DNA of 64,000 nt from Allobosea sp. OK403 (GCF_900113835.1 NZ_FOQV01000002.1:186001-250000), one strand, 5' to 3'. Positions 44,723 to 53,680 are shown, counted from the first letter of the stretch. The notes: generated by a model not told the origin, from the letters alone. A program made the numbers and translations.

Positions 44723-46342
44723 TCAGATCTTCCAAGCCGCGGTGCGTCCCGGCTGGACGGCGTCGGCAAGCTGATAGCCGCTTTCGCCGCCGAGGATATT
44801 GATGCCCTTGCCGTCCGGTGAGACGGGCCGCCAGGCGCCCGAGATATCGGAAGCGGGCGCGCCGGTATGTGCGAAACGGGCCCAGCTTGCCAGCATCAAC
44901 TCGGACAGCCTGGCTTCGGCCTGGCCAGCTCCCACCTTGGCGCTGAAGAACGGGTGGCGATAGGTGCCGAAGACGAACGGGATCTCCGCCGTGTGCGGCA
45001 CCCCTCGCGCCGGTGGCGCGAGGGGTTGATCGAATTCGTAGAGATAGGCAGGCTGCCCGGCCCGCGCATGGCGCCTGGCGGCCTCGAGCGCGCGCAGGCG
45101 GAAGACGATGTCGCCATACGCGGCAATCCCGAGACTTTTCGGATCACCGCTCCCGACCGGCGTCGCGCTGGACCGATAGGCCTCGACGATCTCAGCCACC
45201 GGCAGATGCGCTGCCTCCGGGCGATAGATCGCGACCAGATCGCGGATCATCGCCTGCAACTCGGCCTCAGTCTGCGGCGACTTCAGCCCGCCCACAGCCG
45301 TGCCGTCGGGATTGACCAGATCGTACCAGAACACGCCTTCGTCGCGGGTCGTGCCGATCAGCGCGGGGACGGCCGGCAATTGCCCGTCACGTGGCCAGGC
45401 CATCAATACCTTGCCATCGAGCACAGGCAGGATTGGCGGGCGCCCGAGCGAGCGCACCATGGCTGGATCGCGCGCCAGCTGAAGCTCGGCGTCGTGGAGC
45501 TGTCGGGCGGGAAGCTCACGCAGGCCGGCGATGCTGGTCCCGAGCCGCTTCGCCAGCGCCTCCGCATAGGCAGCCGCGGTGTCGGGCTCAGGAAATCCGG
45601 GGGCGCCGTGCAGCGAGCCGCTCTGGATAATGACCTTGTCGAACAGTCCGGCATTGGCGGGGTTCTGGGCGATCGTCGCGACGCTCTGCCCGCCGGCCGA
45701 CTGGCCGAAGAGAGTCACCCGCGTCGGATCGCCGCCGAACGCGGCGATGTTGTCCTTCACCCAGCGCAGCGCCGCGATCTGGTCCTGATGCCCCCAATTC
45801 GCGAAGGTGCCCGAGCGCTCGTCCTTGAGCTCCGGATGTGCCAGCCAGCCCAGGACGCCGAGCCGGTAATTCACCGTCACCACGACGACGTCGCCGCGCG
45901 CGGCCAGTGCCGCGCCGTTCGTGCCGGCGACGAGGCCATGGCCGGTGCGCCAGGCGCCGCCATGGAGCCAGACCATCACCGGCCGCTTGCCTTGAGTAGA
46001 GGGCGTCCAGACGTTGAGGAAAAGGCAGTCTTCCGATTGCGGGTCGGCGCCGTCGTAGAGCCAGGCAGCCGCGCCCGCCAAGTTCTGGATCGAAGCTGCG
46101 CCCGGCTTGCCCGCGTCGCGTACACCAGCCCAGGGCGCGGCCGGCTGCGGCGCGCGATAGCGTAGCGGTCCGACGGGGGCGGCGGCGTAGGGGATGCCGA
46201 AGAAGGCGGTGGCGCTTTCTTGCATCAGGCCCTGCAGTTTGCCACTCGCGGTCTCGACCACCGGCATGTTCTGCCCCAGCGCCCTAGCGGAAAGCGTGCT
46301 CGATAGACCCACGAGAACAGTCCTTCGATCGATCCGAAACAT
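44723..46342 (-). CDS. Exported carboxylesterase, type B
   Basis: 539 aa alpha/beta-hydrolase. ATG 46342 follows AGGGAGG; the N-terminus FRIDRRTVLVGLSSTLSARA is a Tat-like signal, so it is probably periplasmic. The nucleophile serine is in TLFGQSAGGQS, the acid in TTRDEGVFWYD and the His in GVPHTAEIPFVFG; also SEDCLFLNVWTP and MVWLHGGAWRTG. The substrate ester is unknown. An inverted repeat lies 28 bases before the start. Confidence 0.88.
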   Translation of the reverse strand: MFRIDRRTVLVGLSSTLSARALGQNMPVVETASGKLQGLMQESATAFFGIPYAAAPVGPLRYRAPQPAAPWAGVRDAGKPGAASIQNLAGAAAWLYDGADPQSEDCLFLNVWTPSTQGKRPVMVWLHGGAWRTGHGLVAGTNGAALAARGDVVVVTVNYRLGVLGWLAHPELKDERSGTFANWGHQDQIAALRWVKDNIAAFGGDPTRVTLFGQSAGGQSVATIAQNPANAGLFDKVIIQSGSLHGAPGFPEPDTAAAYAEALAKRLGTSIAGLRELPARQLHDAELQLARDPAMVRSLGRPPILPVLDGKVLMAWPRDGQLPAVPALIGTTRDEGVFWYDLVNPDGTAVGGLKSPQTEAELQAMIRDLVAIYRPEAAHLPVAEIVEAYRSSATPVGSGDPKSLGIAAYGDIVFRLRALEAARRHARAGQPAYLYEFDQPLAPPARGVPHTAEIPFVFGTYRHPFFSAKVGAGQAEARLSELMLASWARFAHTGAPASDISGAWRPVSPDGKGINILGGESGYQLADAVQPGRTAAWKI

Positions 46343-46369
46343 CGCCAAACCCTCCCTGGCAGGTCGAAT

Positions 46370-46389
46370 ATATTTTAAGCTTGAAATAT
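46370..46389. promoter_or_regulatory. Inverted repeat upstream of the carboxylesterase
   Basis: ATATTTTAAGCTTGAAATAT, a 20-base palindrome with one mismatched pair, centred on AAGCTT. It is AT-rich against a GC-rich background, 28 bases before the esterase start. It could be an operator or overlap the promoter. Confidence 0.5.
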
Positions 46390-46574
46390 TTCGGCGCGCA
46401 AGTGAAGTCGCTCAATCAGGATCGACGCGTCACTCCGGCCGGCTGTCGGCGGCCTTGCACCGGCCGAGACCATCGTCTGGGTCAGGAGGCAGTTCGCCGG
46501 AATTTGACCCGAGCGACCGATGCCAACGCCGCCCGGCGCGCCAAGGTGGGCGTTGAGGGCGTCCCCGTCTTTGC

Positions 46575-46705
46575 TCGGAACCACACCGTCATCCTGGGCG
46601 AAGCGAAGCTTCGACACAGGGATCCATCGTAGGGAACCGCGCTCTACGATGGATCCCGGAGCTGCGCCGCTTCGCGGCTTGTCCAGGATGACGCGGTGGT
46701 TCCGA
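46575..46705. repeat. Palindromic repeat, family A (copy 6, longest arms)
   Basis: Outer arms of 23 bases match at 21 positions (tcggaaccacaccgtcatcctgg and ccaggatgacgcggtggttccga). Inner arms ggatccatcgtag.../...ctacgatggatcc pair too. It lies between the esterase and htpG. Confidence 0.8.
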
Positions 46706-46808
46706 GTATGAACAGCTCGCCGCAAAAGGCCCGACGCACCTTGAAACCGTGCAGCTTTGCGGCCAAATCGCTCGCTGCGACGATGATCCGTTCAAAGAGC
46801 TTTTCAGC

Positions 46809-48683
46809 ATGACCGCCACCACCACCGAGAACCGCAGTTTCGAAGCCGACGTCTCCCGCCTTCTCCATATGATGGTGCATTCGGTCTATTCGGACCGGGA
46901 CGTCTTCCTGCGCGAATTGATCTCCAACGCCGCCGACGCCTGCGAGAAGCTGCGCTACGAAGCGATCGCCAGGCCGGAGCTGATCGGCGACGATCCAAAG
47001 CTCGCGATCACGATCGCCGCCGATGCCGAGGCCGGCACGCTCTCGATCGCCGATAACGGCATCGGCATGACCCGCGACGAGATGATCGAGGCGCTCGGCA
47101 CCATCGCCCGCTCCGGCACCCGCGCCTTCATGGATCGCGTCGAGGCAGCCCAGGGCAAGGAGGGCGCGCAGCTCATCGGCCAGTTCGGCGTCGGCTTCTA
47201 TTCCGCCTTCATGGTGGCGGGCCAGGTCGAGGTCGTCAGCCGCCGCGCCGGCGGCGAGGAGGCCTGGCGCTGGTCCTCCGACGGCAAGGGCGAGTTCTCC
47301 GTCGCCCCAGTCGCGCTGGAGGAGGCCCCTGCCCGCGGCACGCGTGTCACCCTCTCGCTGCTCGACGACGCCAAGAGCTATGCCGAGCGCTGGACGCTGG
47401 AGCGCATCGTCAAGGCGCAGTCGGGCCATGTCCCGGTGCAGATCTCCCTCGTCGACAAGCCAGGCGCCGAGGCGACCTCGCTCGCCGACGGCGCCGCGCT
47501 CTGGACCCGGCCGAAAAGCGAGATCAAGCCCGAGGAATACGCCGACTTCTATCGCAGCGTGGCGGGCCAATACGATGAGCCCGCCGCGACGATCCATTTC
47601 CGCGCTGAGGGACGTCACGAATACACCGCGCTCGCCTTCGTGCCGGGCGGCAAGCCTTTCGATCTCTTCGACGCCGACCGCAAGGGCCGGATGAAGCTCT
47701 ATGTGAAGCGCGTCTTCATCACGGATGAAGCCGAGCTCCTGCCGCGCTATCTGCGCTTCGTGCGCGGCCTCGTCGACACCGCCGACCTGCCGCTCAACGT
47801 CTCCCGCGAGATGATCCAGGACAGCCCGCTGCTGAGCGCGATCAAGAAGGGCGTGACCAACCGCATCCTTACCGATCTCGGCAAGCTCGCGGAGCAGGAT
47901 GGCGAGGCCTTCACCAAGATCTGGGAGAATTTCGGCCCCGTCATCAAGGAAGGCCTCTATGAGGATTTCGAGCGGCGCGAACAGTTGCTCGGCCTCGCGC
48001 GCTTCAAGACGACCACCTCCGGCGACACGTGGCGCAGCCTCAAGGACTATGTCGCGGCGCTGAAGGAGAACCAGACGGCGATCTACTACATCGCCGGCGA
48101 CGATCCCGCGCGCATTGCCGCCTCGCCCCAGCTCGAGGGCTTCCGCGCCCGCGGCATCGAGGTTCTGCTGCTGAGCGACCCGGTCGACAGCTTCTGGGTC
48201 TCGAACGCGCCCGACCATGACGGCAAGCCGTTCAAATCCGTGACGCAGGGCGCGGCCGATCTCGGCCTGATCCCGCTGCTCGACGGCGAGGCGAAGCCGC
48301 AGCTCGAAACCAGCGCCGAGGTCACAGCGCTGCTTGGCGCGATGAAGCAGACGCTGGCGGCTGAGGTCGAGGATGTGCGCGCCTCCGACCGCTTGACCGA
48401 CAGCGCAGTCTGCCTCGTCGCGACCGATAAGGGCCCCGACCGGCAGTTCGAACGGCTGCTCTCCGCCGCCGGCCGCCTCGACAGCGCCGCCAAGCCGGTC
48501 CTCGAGGTCAATCCGCAGCATGAGCTGATCATCCGCCTCGCCGGATCGCAGGATGAGCCGCTGCGCAGCGATATCGCCCACCTGCTGCTCGACGAGGCGC
48601 GTATCCTCGATGGCGAGCGGCCGACCGACGCCAAGGCCTTCTCCGACCGCCTGACCCGGCTGATCTCCAAGGGGCTGGCCTGA
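46809..48683 (+). CDS. htpG: Chaperone protein HtpG (Hsp90)
   Basis: 624 aa. The start MTATTTENRSFEADVSRLLH is the usual one (an in-frame upstream extension from 46749 is unlike the family). ATP-binding motifs: ELISNAADACEKLRY, IADNGIGMTRDEMIEALGTI, GQFGVGFYSAFMVA; the middle domain has PLNVSREMIQDSPLL. It assists folding of client proteins in the cytosol. It stands alone and is followed by a strong hairpin repeat. Confidence 0.95.
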   Translation: MTATTTENRSFEADVSRLLHMMVHSVYSDRDVFLRELISNAADACEKLRYEAIARPELIGDDPKLAITIAADAEAGTLSIADNGIGMTRDEMIEALGTIARSGTRAFMDRVEAAQGKEGAQLIGQFGVGFYSAFMVAGQVEVVSRRAGGEEAWRWSSDGKGEFSVAPVALEEAPARGTRVTLSLLDDAKSYAERWTLERIVKAQSGHVPVQISLVDKPGAEATSLADGAALWTRPKSEIKPEEYADFYRSVAGQYDEPAATIHFRAEGRHEYTALAFVPGGKPFDLFDADRKGRMKLYVKRVFITDEAELLPRYLRFVRGLVDTADLPLNVSREMIQDSPLLSAIKKGVTNRILTDLGKLAEQDGEAFTKIWENFGPVIKEGLYEDFERREQLLGLARFKTTTSGDTWRSLKDYVAALKENQTAIYYIAGDDPARIAASPQLEGFRARGIEVLLLSDPVDSFWVSNAPDHDGKPFKSVTQGAADLGLIPLLDGEAKPQLETSAEVTALLGAMKQTLAAEVEDVRASDRLTDSAVCLVATDKGPDRQFERLLSAAGRLDSAAKPVLEVNPQHELIIRLAGSQDEPLRSDIAHLLLDEARILDGERPTDAKAFSDRLTRLISKGLA

Positions 48684-48700
48684 ACGCGGCCGCGCCGAGA

Positions 48701-48807
48701 GCGCTTTCGAGCGAAGTGGATACCGGTTCGCGTGAAGAAAACGCGTTAAAACTAAGGTCTAGAGCAGGATGCGAAAAAGCGGGAACCGGTTTTTCGCATC
48801 CTGCTTT
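48701..48807. repeat. Dispersed hairpin repeat, family B (copy 1), possible htpG terminator
   Basis: Starts gcgctttcgagcgaagtgg.taccggttcgcgtgaagaaaacgcgt and ends in a hairpin with perfect 16-base arms (48763-48778 and 48790-48805, agcaggatgcgaaaaa) around 11 bases. It lies between convergent genes. Nearly the same first part recurs at 49711. Confidence 0.85.
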
Positions 48808-48817
48808 AGCGCGCTGT

Positions 48818-49696
48818 TCAGGCGAAGTTGAACAGCGCCTGGGGATTGTCGACCAGCATCAACTGGCGCTCGCGCGAGCCGGGCGCGATCTCCGTCAGCA
48901 GATCGACGAGGTCGCCATCATCCGGCATCGGCCCATGCAGGTTCACATGCGGCCAGTCGCTGCCCCAGAGCATGCGCTCGGGCGCATGCCGGGCAAGGCT
49001 CGTCGCGATCGGCATGGCGTCGCGATAAGGCGACCCCGCAACTGACAGCCGGTCTGCACCGCTGAGCTTGAGCCAGACATGGCCCGTATCGATGAGGCGC
49101 TTCAGCGCCGCGATGCTCGGCCCGCCCGGCCCCTCCGCCAGGGGCGGCCGCGCCATATGGTCGACCACCACAGGCGCCGCGATCGAACCGATGAAACCCT
49201 CCTGCGTGACGATGTCATGGCCGGCGACATGGATCGCGACATGCCAGCCGAACGGCGCGACCTTGGCGATGATCGTCCGCATCGCCGCGAGATCGGGCTG
49301 GCCGCCCAGATGCGTCAGGAAGTTGAAGCGGACGCCGCAAATGCCGGCGGTGTCCAACGCCGCGATCTCACTCTCCGTGCAATCCGGCTTCAGCAGCGCG
49401 ACGCCGCGATAGCGCCCGGCACCCTCGGCCAGCGCGGCGAGCAGCGGGCGATGATCGAGGCCATGCCCCTGGCTCTGGACAATCACGGCACGCGCAATGC
49501 CGAGATGGTCGTGCAGTCGCCGCAGCGCCGTCTCGGGCGCGGCATTGGGGGTGAAGCTGCGCTCGGGCGGCAGTGGGAAACGGTCGAAGGGGCCGTAGAT
49601 ATGGCAATGCGCGTCGCAGGCGCCGACCGGCAGCGCGAGGGTCGGCTTGCGCGGGTTGGGGTTCGGCGGCGGGCCGTCCGGCTTCGGGGTCGTCAT
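48818..49696 (-). CDS. Amidohydrolase, 2-pyrone-4,6-dicarboxylate-lactonase-like
   Basis: 292 aa TIM-barrel hydrolase of amidohydrolase_2 type. It has DAHCHIYGPFDRFPLPPERS at the start, then VRFNFL, HVAGHDIV and MLWGSDWPHVN, as in LigI-like PDC lactonases. Such enzymes open lactones in aromatic ring catabolism. It is last in the minus-strand operon but separated from the SDR by a hairpin repeat, so it may be partly uncoupled. Confidence 0.82.
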   Translation of the reverse strand: MTTPKPDGPPPNPNPRKPTLALPVGACDAHCHIYGPFDRFPLPPERSFTPNAAPETALRRLHDHLGIARAVIVQSQGHGLDHRPLLAALAEGAGRYRGVALLKPDCTESEIAALDTAGICGVRFNFLTHLGGQPDLAAMRTIIAKVAPFGWHVAIHVAGHDIVTQEGFIGSIAAPVVVDHMARPPLAEGPGGPSIAALKRLIDTGHVWLKLSGADRLSVAGSPYRDAMPIATSLARHAPERMLWGSDWPHVNLHGPMPDDGDLVDLLTEIAPGSRERQLMLVDNPQALFNFA

Positions 49697-49710
49697 TGTC
49701 AGGTCCTCAT

Positions 49711-49810
49711 AGCGTTTTCGAGCGAAGTGGGTTCCGGTTCGCGTGAAGAAAACGCGTCAAAACAAAGGATAGAGCGATGTTCGATCCAATCGGATCGAAC
49801 ATCGCTCTAG
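49711..49810. repeat. Dispersed hairpin repeat, family B (copy 2)
   Basis: agcgttttcgagcgaagtgg and following bases match copy 1. The hairpin part differs: perfect 18-base arms (49770-49787 and 49792-49809) around AATC. It is inserted between the SDR and amidohydrolase genes of one operon. Confidence 0.88.
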
Positions 49811-50616
49811 TCGCAACGCGCGGTCATGCCGCCATCGACGACAATCTCGGTTCCGGTGATGAAACGCGCCTCGTCGGAGGCCAGGAACAGCGCCGCATGG
49901 GCGGTGTCGCGCCCGTCCCCCATGAAGCCGAGCGGAATGCGGGCGACGCGGGCTGCAAGCAGCGCCGCGACATCGCCATCGGCGCGTTGGCCGGCCAGCC
50001 GCGCCTCGACCATCGGCGTGTGCATCTGGCCCGGCACGACCGTGTTCACCCGGATACGCTTGGGCGCGTATTCGACCGCCGTGACCCGCGAGAACTGGAT
50101 GATCGCAGCCTTGGCCGAGGCGTAGCCGACCTGCGCCGCGCCGGTCCAGCGCAAGCCCGAGGTCGAGGCGGTGTTGACGATCGCGCCACCGCCATTCGCC
50201 TCCATCACCGGGATGACATGCTTGCAGGCGAGGAAGACGCTCGACAGGTTGAAGTCGAGCTGGCGGCGCCAGTTTTCTTCCGACAGCGCCACCGCCCCGC
50301 CTGGCGCCGAGCCCCCGACATTGTTGACGAGGATATCGATCGTCCCGAAGGCCTCGCGGCAGGCCTGCACGGCCTTTTCGAGCTGCGCGCTATCTGTCGC
50401 GTCGCAGAGATGGGTCGCGATCGTGCCGCCGGCCTCTTCAGCCCGCGCGACCGTCTCGGCCATGGTCTCGGCCGTGAGGTCGAGCGCAAAAACCTTCGCC
50501 CCTTCGCGTGCGAACAGCACCGCCGCAGCGCGGCCATTGCCCCAGCCCGGCCCGACGCAGCCCGCCCCCGTGATCAGCGCGACCTTGCCGGCAAGACGCC
50601 CCGCCCGCACCGTCAC
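49807..50616 (-). CDS. SDR family oxidoreductase with extended glycine loop
   Basis: 269 aa. The cofactor motif is TGAGCVGPGWGNGRA, longer than the usual TGxxxGIG by several residues. NNVGG, NTASTSGL (Ser) and VGYASAKAA (Tyr, Lys) complete the active site. It overlaps the upstream gene by 4 bases. It probably oxidises or reduces a hydroxyl intermediate of the pathway. Repeat copy B2 overlaps its last codons (the stop is part of the hairpin arm's flank). Confidence 0.85.
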   Translation of the reverse strand: MTVRAGRLAGKVALITGAGCVGPGWGNGRAAAVLFAREGAKVFALDLTAETMAETVARAEEAGGTIATHLCDATDSAQLEKAVQACREAFGTIDILVNNVGGSAPGGAVALSEENWRRQLDFNLSSVFLACKHVIPVMEANGGGAIVNTASTSGLRWTGAAQVGYASAKAAIIQFSRVTAVEYAPKRIRVNTVVPGQMHTPMVEARLAGQRADGDVAALLAARVARIPLGFMGDGRDTAHAALFLASDEARFITGTEIVVDGGMTARCD

Positions 50617-51161
50617 GGTTCCAGCTCCGGCGCTTCACCTTCGGGTAGGCCGATCTCGAAGGCATTCAGCGTCATCGAGACCAGCGTGTAGTAGCCGAGC
50701 ACGCCGACGAGCTCGACCACGCCGGCCTCGCCGAGCTCGCGCACCGCCGCCGCATGCACGGCTGCGGGGACCGTGTGCGTCTCGTGCAGCGCCATCGCGT
50801 AGTCATAGACGGCCTGCTGGGCCGGGGCCGCGAAATCCGGCGTCTCCCGCCTGGCGATCGCGGCCACGACTGCCGGGTCGAGGCCCGCCTTCAAGCCCTC
50901 GCGCTTGTGGACGAACCATTCGTAATGCGAGGTCCAGCGCCGCGCCGTCACCAGGATGGCAAGCTCCGAAAGCAGCGGGCCGAGGCTCGTATCATAGCGC
51001 AGGAACTCGCCGAGCCGCTGGGCCCGGGCGCCGAACTCCGGGCTATGCAGCCAGGCCCGCAGCGGCGCCGGAACGCGCCCGCGCTTGCCCGAGGCCGCCT
51101 CATCCGCGACGCGTCGCTGCGCCTCGTTCATCTCGTCTGGCGTGAAATCCTTGATACGCAT
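50613..51161 (-). CDS. Carboxymuconolactone-decarboxylase-like protein
   Basis: 182 aa all-helical CMD-family protein (SELAILVTARRWTSHYEWFV, HKREGLKAGLDPAVV, ELVGVLGYYTLVSMTLNAF). The CxxC pair of AhpD peroxidases is absent, so a decarboxylase-type or unknown reaction is likelier. It is 9 bases after the EthD-like gene. Confidence 0.82.
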   Translation of the reverse strand: MRIKDFTPDEMNEAQRRVADEAASGKRGRVPAPLRAWLHSPEFGARAQRLGEFLRYDTSLGPLLSELAILVTARRWTSHYEWFVHKREGLKAGLDPAVVAAIARRETPDFAAPAQQAVYDYAMALHETHTVPAAVHAAAVRELGEAGVVELVGVLGYYTLVSMTLNAFEIGLPEGEAPELEP

Positions 51162-51170
51162 GCGTTTGCC

Positions 51171-51755
51171 TCAGTCACGCCGATAGGGAGCATAGAGATT
51201 GAGCAGTTTTGCGCCGTGCCTGCCTGCTATGGCGAACGCAGCCTCGACCCGCTCGAAACCGACAGGACGCGAGAAGGCGGCAAGCAACCACAAGGCGCCG
51301 GCCGTATCGCGGAACAGGCGCAACCGGCTCAAGCCATCGAGCCCGGCGCCGGCCTGAAGCAGCGCCTCGACGCTCCCCTCATCCGCCCCGGGATACTGCG
51401 CGACGCAGAGGCGCGCGACCTCGCCCACGGGCGGAGCCAGCGCGTCTCCGGGATGAAGCTGCTCGGCGACGACCCGTCGCCGCCCGATGGTGCGCGGCAG
51501 CAGGCGCTTGCTCCAGGGCGTGGAATTCCCTCCCGAGACGGCGGCGTATTCGGGCGTCGCGAGCGCCTCGACGGAACTCAGATCGTAGATCGCAAGCCAG
51601 CGCGGCCAGCCCGACAGGCAGACCCAGCGCGAGGCGCTCTCGAAGCCGGGCAGGCCGCGCCGCTGCGGAAAATGCTCGCTGTCATACCAGTCGTTGAACT
51701 CCTCCTCGAATGCGGCGGGGGGCTCCATGGCGACGAGCAGCAGGCCCTTAGACAT
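51171..51755 (-). CDS. EthD-like dimeric alpha/beta-barrel protein
   Basis: 194 aa from ATG 51755, which overlaps the hydrolase stop by 8 bases. Two ferredoxin-like halves are suggested, the first with FEEEFNDWYDSEHFPQRRGL and FESASRWV, a pattern found in DUF4286/EthD-like proteins. Such proteins often accompany degradative enzymes. The reaction is unknown. Confidence 0.65.
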   Translation of the reverse strand: MSKGLLLVAMEPPAAFEEEFNDWYDSEHFPQRRGLPGFESASRWVCLSGWPRWLAIYDLSSVEALATPEYAAVSGGNSTPWSKRLLPRTIGRRRVVAEQLHPGDALAPPVGEVARLCVAQYPGADEGSVEALLQAGAGLDGLSRLRLFRDTAGALWLLAAFSRPVGFERVEAAFAIAGRHGAKLLNLYAPYRRD

Positions 51756-52569
51756 GGGCGTTCTCCGAGACCGGCTTGAGACCGTCGGCATGCCGCGTCA
51801 GGAACGGCACGAGCTGCGACGCCATCGCCGGCGCGGCCTGGACCGGCATCAGATGCCCGCTCTCGATCGTCGCGAAGGCAGCGTGCGGGATCGCGCGCGC
51901 CATCGTCTCGACCTCGGCGGGCGGGCGCAAGAGGTCGTGCCGGCCGGCAAGGACAAGGCAAGGCATCGTCAGCGACGGCAGAGCTTCCGCCACCCGCGTC
52001 CCGGCCAAGGCGGCATTGGCCATCGCATAGCTCTCGGGATCATTGGCGAGGAAGCGCTCGCGATAGGTCTCGAATGCAGCCCTGTCGGCGCGCAGCGCTT
52101 CCGGATAGGAGCGGTCCAGGCTTGCCTCGACGATCGCGGCCATGCCGTTGCAGCGCGCGAGCCTGGCGCGCCGGTCGAGATAGGCCTTGCGCTCCGGCGG
52201 AACCGAAAGCGCCGGCGCACACAGGGCCAGTGCTGCAACGACGGCCTCGTCGCGCGCCGCGTAGGCCACCGCGATCGCAGCCCCGGCCGCAACGCCGACA
52301 AGCAGGCAGCGCGGACCGAAACCGGTCACCGCGACAAGCCCCGCGAGGTCGATCGCGTGATCCTCGATCGACAATGCCGCGGGCTTGCGGCTCGACCCGC
52401 CGGCGCCGCGCTGGTCGTAGCGCAGCACGCGGAAATGCCGGGTCAGCAGGGGCAGCAGCCCGTCGAAGCTCTCCAGAGCCCCGCCGAGCTCGTGGATCAG
52501 CACCAAATCCGGCCCCTCTCCGCTGATCTCGTAGCGAAGCTCGCAGGAGCCAAGCGATGCGACAGACAT
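51748..52569 (-). CDS. Alpha/beta-hydrolase-fold protein lacking the catalytic serine
   Basis: 273 aa from ATG 52569 (GTG 52578 is an alternative). The fold resembles 3-oxoadipate enol-lactonases: LVLIHELGGALESFDGLLPL, VLRYDQRGAGGSS, LVLAGRHDLLRPP, ESGHLMPVQ. At the nucleophile elbow the sequence is LLVGVAAGAAIAVAYA, so GxSxG is GVAAG and the serine is alanine. The acid and histidine remain. It may be non-hydrolytic (a lyase or decarboxylase) or inactive. Confidence 0.83.
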   Translation of the reverse strand: MSVASLGSCELRYEISGEGPDLVLIHELGGALESFDGLLPLLTRHFRVLRYDQRGAGGSSRKPAALSIEDHAIDLAGLVAVTGFGPRCLLVGVAAGAAIAVAYAARDEAVVAALALCAPALSVPPERKAYLDRRARLARCNGMAAIVEASLDRSYPEALRADRAAFETYRERFLANDPESYAMANAALAGTRVAEALPSLTMPCLVLAGRHDLLRPPAEVETMARAIPHAAFATIESGHLMPVQAAPAMASQLVPFLTRHADGLKPVSENAHV

Positions 52570-52581
52570 GAGAGCCACGCC

Positions 52582-53553
52582 TCAATTGGTCTTGATGTTC
52601 GCCGCCTTGACCACGGCCGCCCATTTGTCGATCTCGCCCGCGATATAGGCGGCGAATTCCTCGGGCGTGTTGGCGACGACGATCGCGCCTTGCAGAGCGA
52701 GCTTGTCCTTGACCTCGGGCGAGCGCAGCGCCTCGACCAAAGCGGCATGGAGCTTGTCGACGATCGGCTGCGGCGTCGCGCGCGGCGCCACGATGCCATA
52801 CCAGTTGTCGGCGACGACCTTGGGCAGGCCGAGCTCCGCCGTTGTCGGCAGATCGGGCAGGCTCGGCGAGCGCGTGGCGCTGCCGATCGCGATCGCCTTG
52901 ATCGTGCCGGCCTGGACATGCGGCAGCAGCACCGCGATATCCATGAACATCAAATCGACCTGCCCGGCGATCAGATCGGTCACGGCCGGCGCCGCACCGC
53001 GATAGGGCACATGCGCCATGTCGACCTGGCCATATTGCTTGAGCAGTTCGCCAGCAAGATGCGGCATGCTGCCGGCGCCGGACGAGGCGAAATTCAACGT
53101 GCCGGGCTTGGCCTTCGCCAGCGCCAGCAATTCGGGCAGGGTCGTGACCGGCACCTTGGAGCCAACGACCAGCAGTTCCGGGACGCTTGCCGCCAATGTC
53201 AGCGCTCGCAGGTCCTTGCGTGGGTCATAGCCGATCGCCTCTTGCATGCTGACGCTGATCGCGAGCGCGCCCGCCGTGCTGATCCCGATCGTGTAGCCGT
53301 CAGGCTCCGCCAGCGCGACCGCCTTGGTGCCCACCGCCCCGCCTGCCCCGGCGCGGTTGTCGATGACGACCGATTGCTTGACGATCGCCTGCATCCTCTC
53401 GGCGACGGCCCGCGCGATCGTATCGGCAGGTCCCCCGGCGGCGAAGGGCACCACGAGCCTGATCGGCTTGCTCGGAAAGGTCTGCGCAGTAGCCGCCTGG
53501 GCCAGCAGCATACCGGCCATCACAAGCCAGCCGCAAAATCTCGCCTGCATCAT
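52582..53553 (-). CDS. Tripartite tricarboxylate transporter binding protein (TctC/Bug)
   Basis: 323 aa. The start (two tandem ATGs after GGGGGGAGGG) opens a signal peptide (FCGWLVMAGMLLAQAATAQ). The body is typical: FPSKPIRLVVPFAAGGPADT, DNRAGAGGAVGTKAVA, FASSGAGSMPHLAGELL, PYRGAAPAVTDLIAGQVDLM. Bug proteins bind carboxylates in the periplasm. No TctAB membrane genes are in the window. First gene of the catabolic operon. Confidence 0.92.
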   Translation of the reverse strand: MMQARFCGWLVMAGMLLAQAATAQTFPSKPIRLVVPFAAGGPADTIARAVAERMQAIVKQSVVIDNRAGAGGAVGTKAVALAEPDGYTIGISTAGALAISVSMQEAIGYDPRKDLRALTLAASVPELLVVGSKVPVTTLPELLALAKAKPGTLNFASSGAGSMPHLAGELLKQYGQVDMAHVPYRGAAPAVTDLIAGQVDLMFMDIAVLLPHVQAGTIKAIAIGSATRSPSLPDLPTTAELGLPKVVADNWYGIVAPRATPQPIVDKLHAALVEALRSPEVKDKLALQGAIVVANTPEEFAAYIAGEIDKWAAVVKAANIKTN

Positions 53554-53661
53554 CGTCCCTCCCCCCAGGAATGGTCGTTGCCGCTCTTCCGGCGGCCCCA
53601 TCGAGGCCCCGACTCTGGCAGGAGAGGCGCAGCGACGCCAAAACCATGTTGGAATGGCCAG

Positions 53662-53680
53662 CCATGCCGTGACGGCATGG
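53662..53680. promoter_or_regulatory. LysR-type operator in the divergent promoter region
   Basis: CCATGCCG - TGA - CGGCATGG, perfect 8-base arms, containing the T-N11-A pattern of LysR sites. It is 42 bases before the LysR start and 109 before the TctC start. An outer AAACCATG (53641) and CATGGTTT (53677) pair repeats the motif. Confidence 0.65.

Noticed and set aside
46644..48581. 645-codon minus-strand frame opposite htpG
   Set aside because: Antisense to a clear HtpG; no start signal or family similarity.
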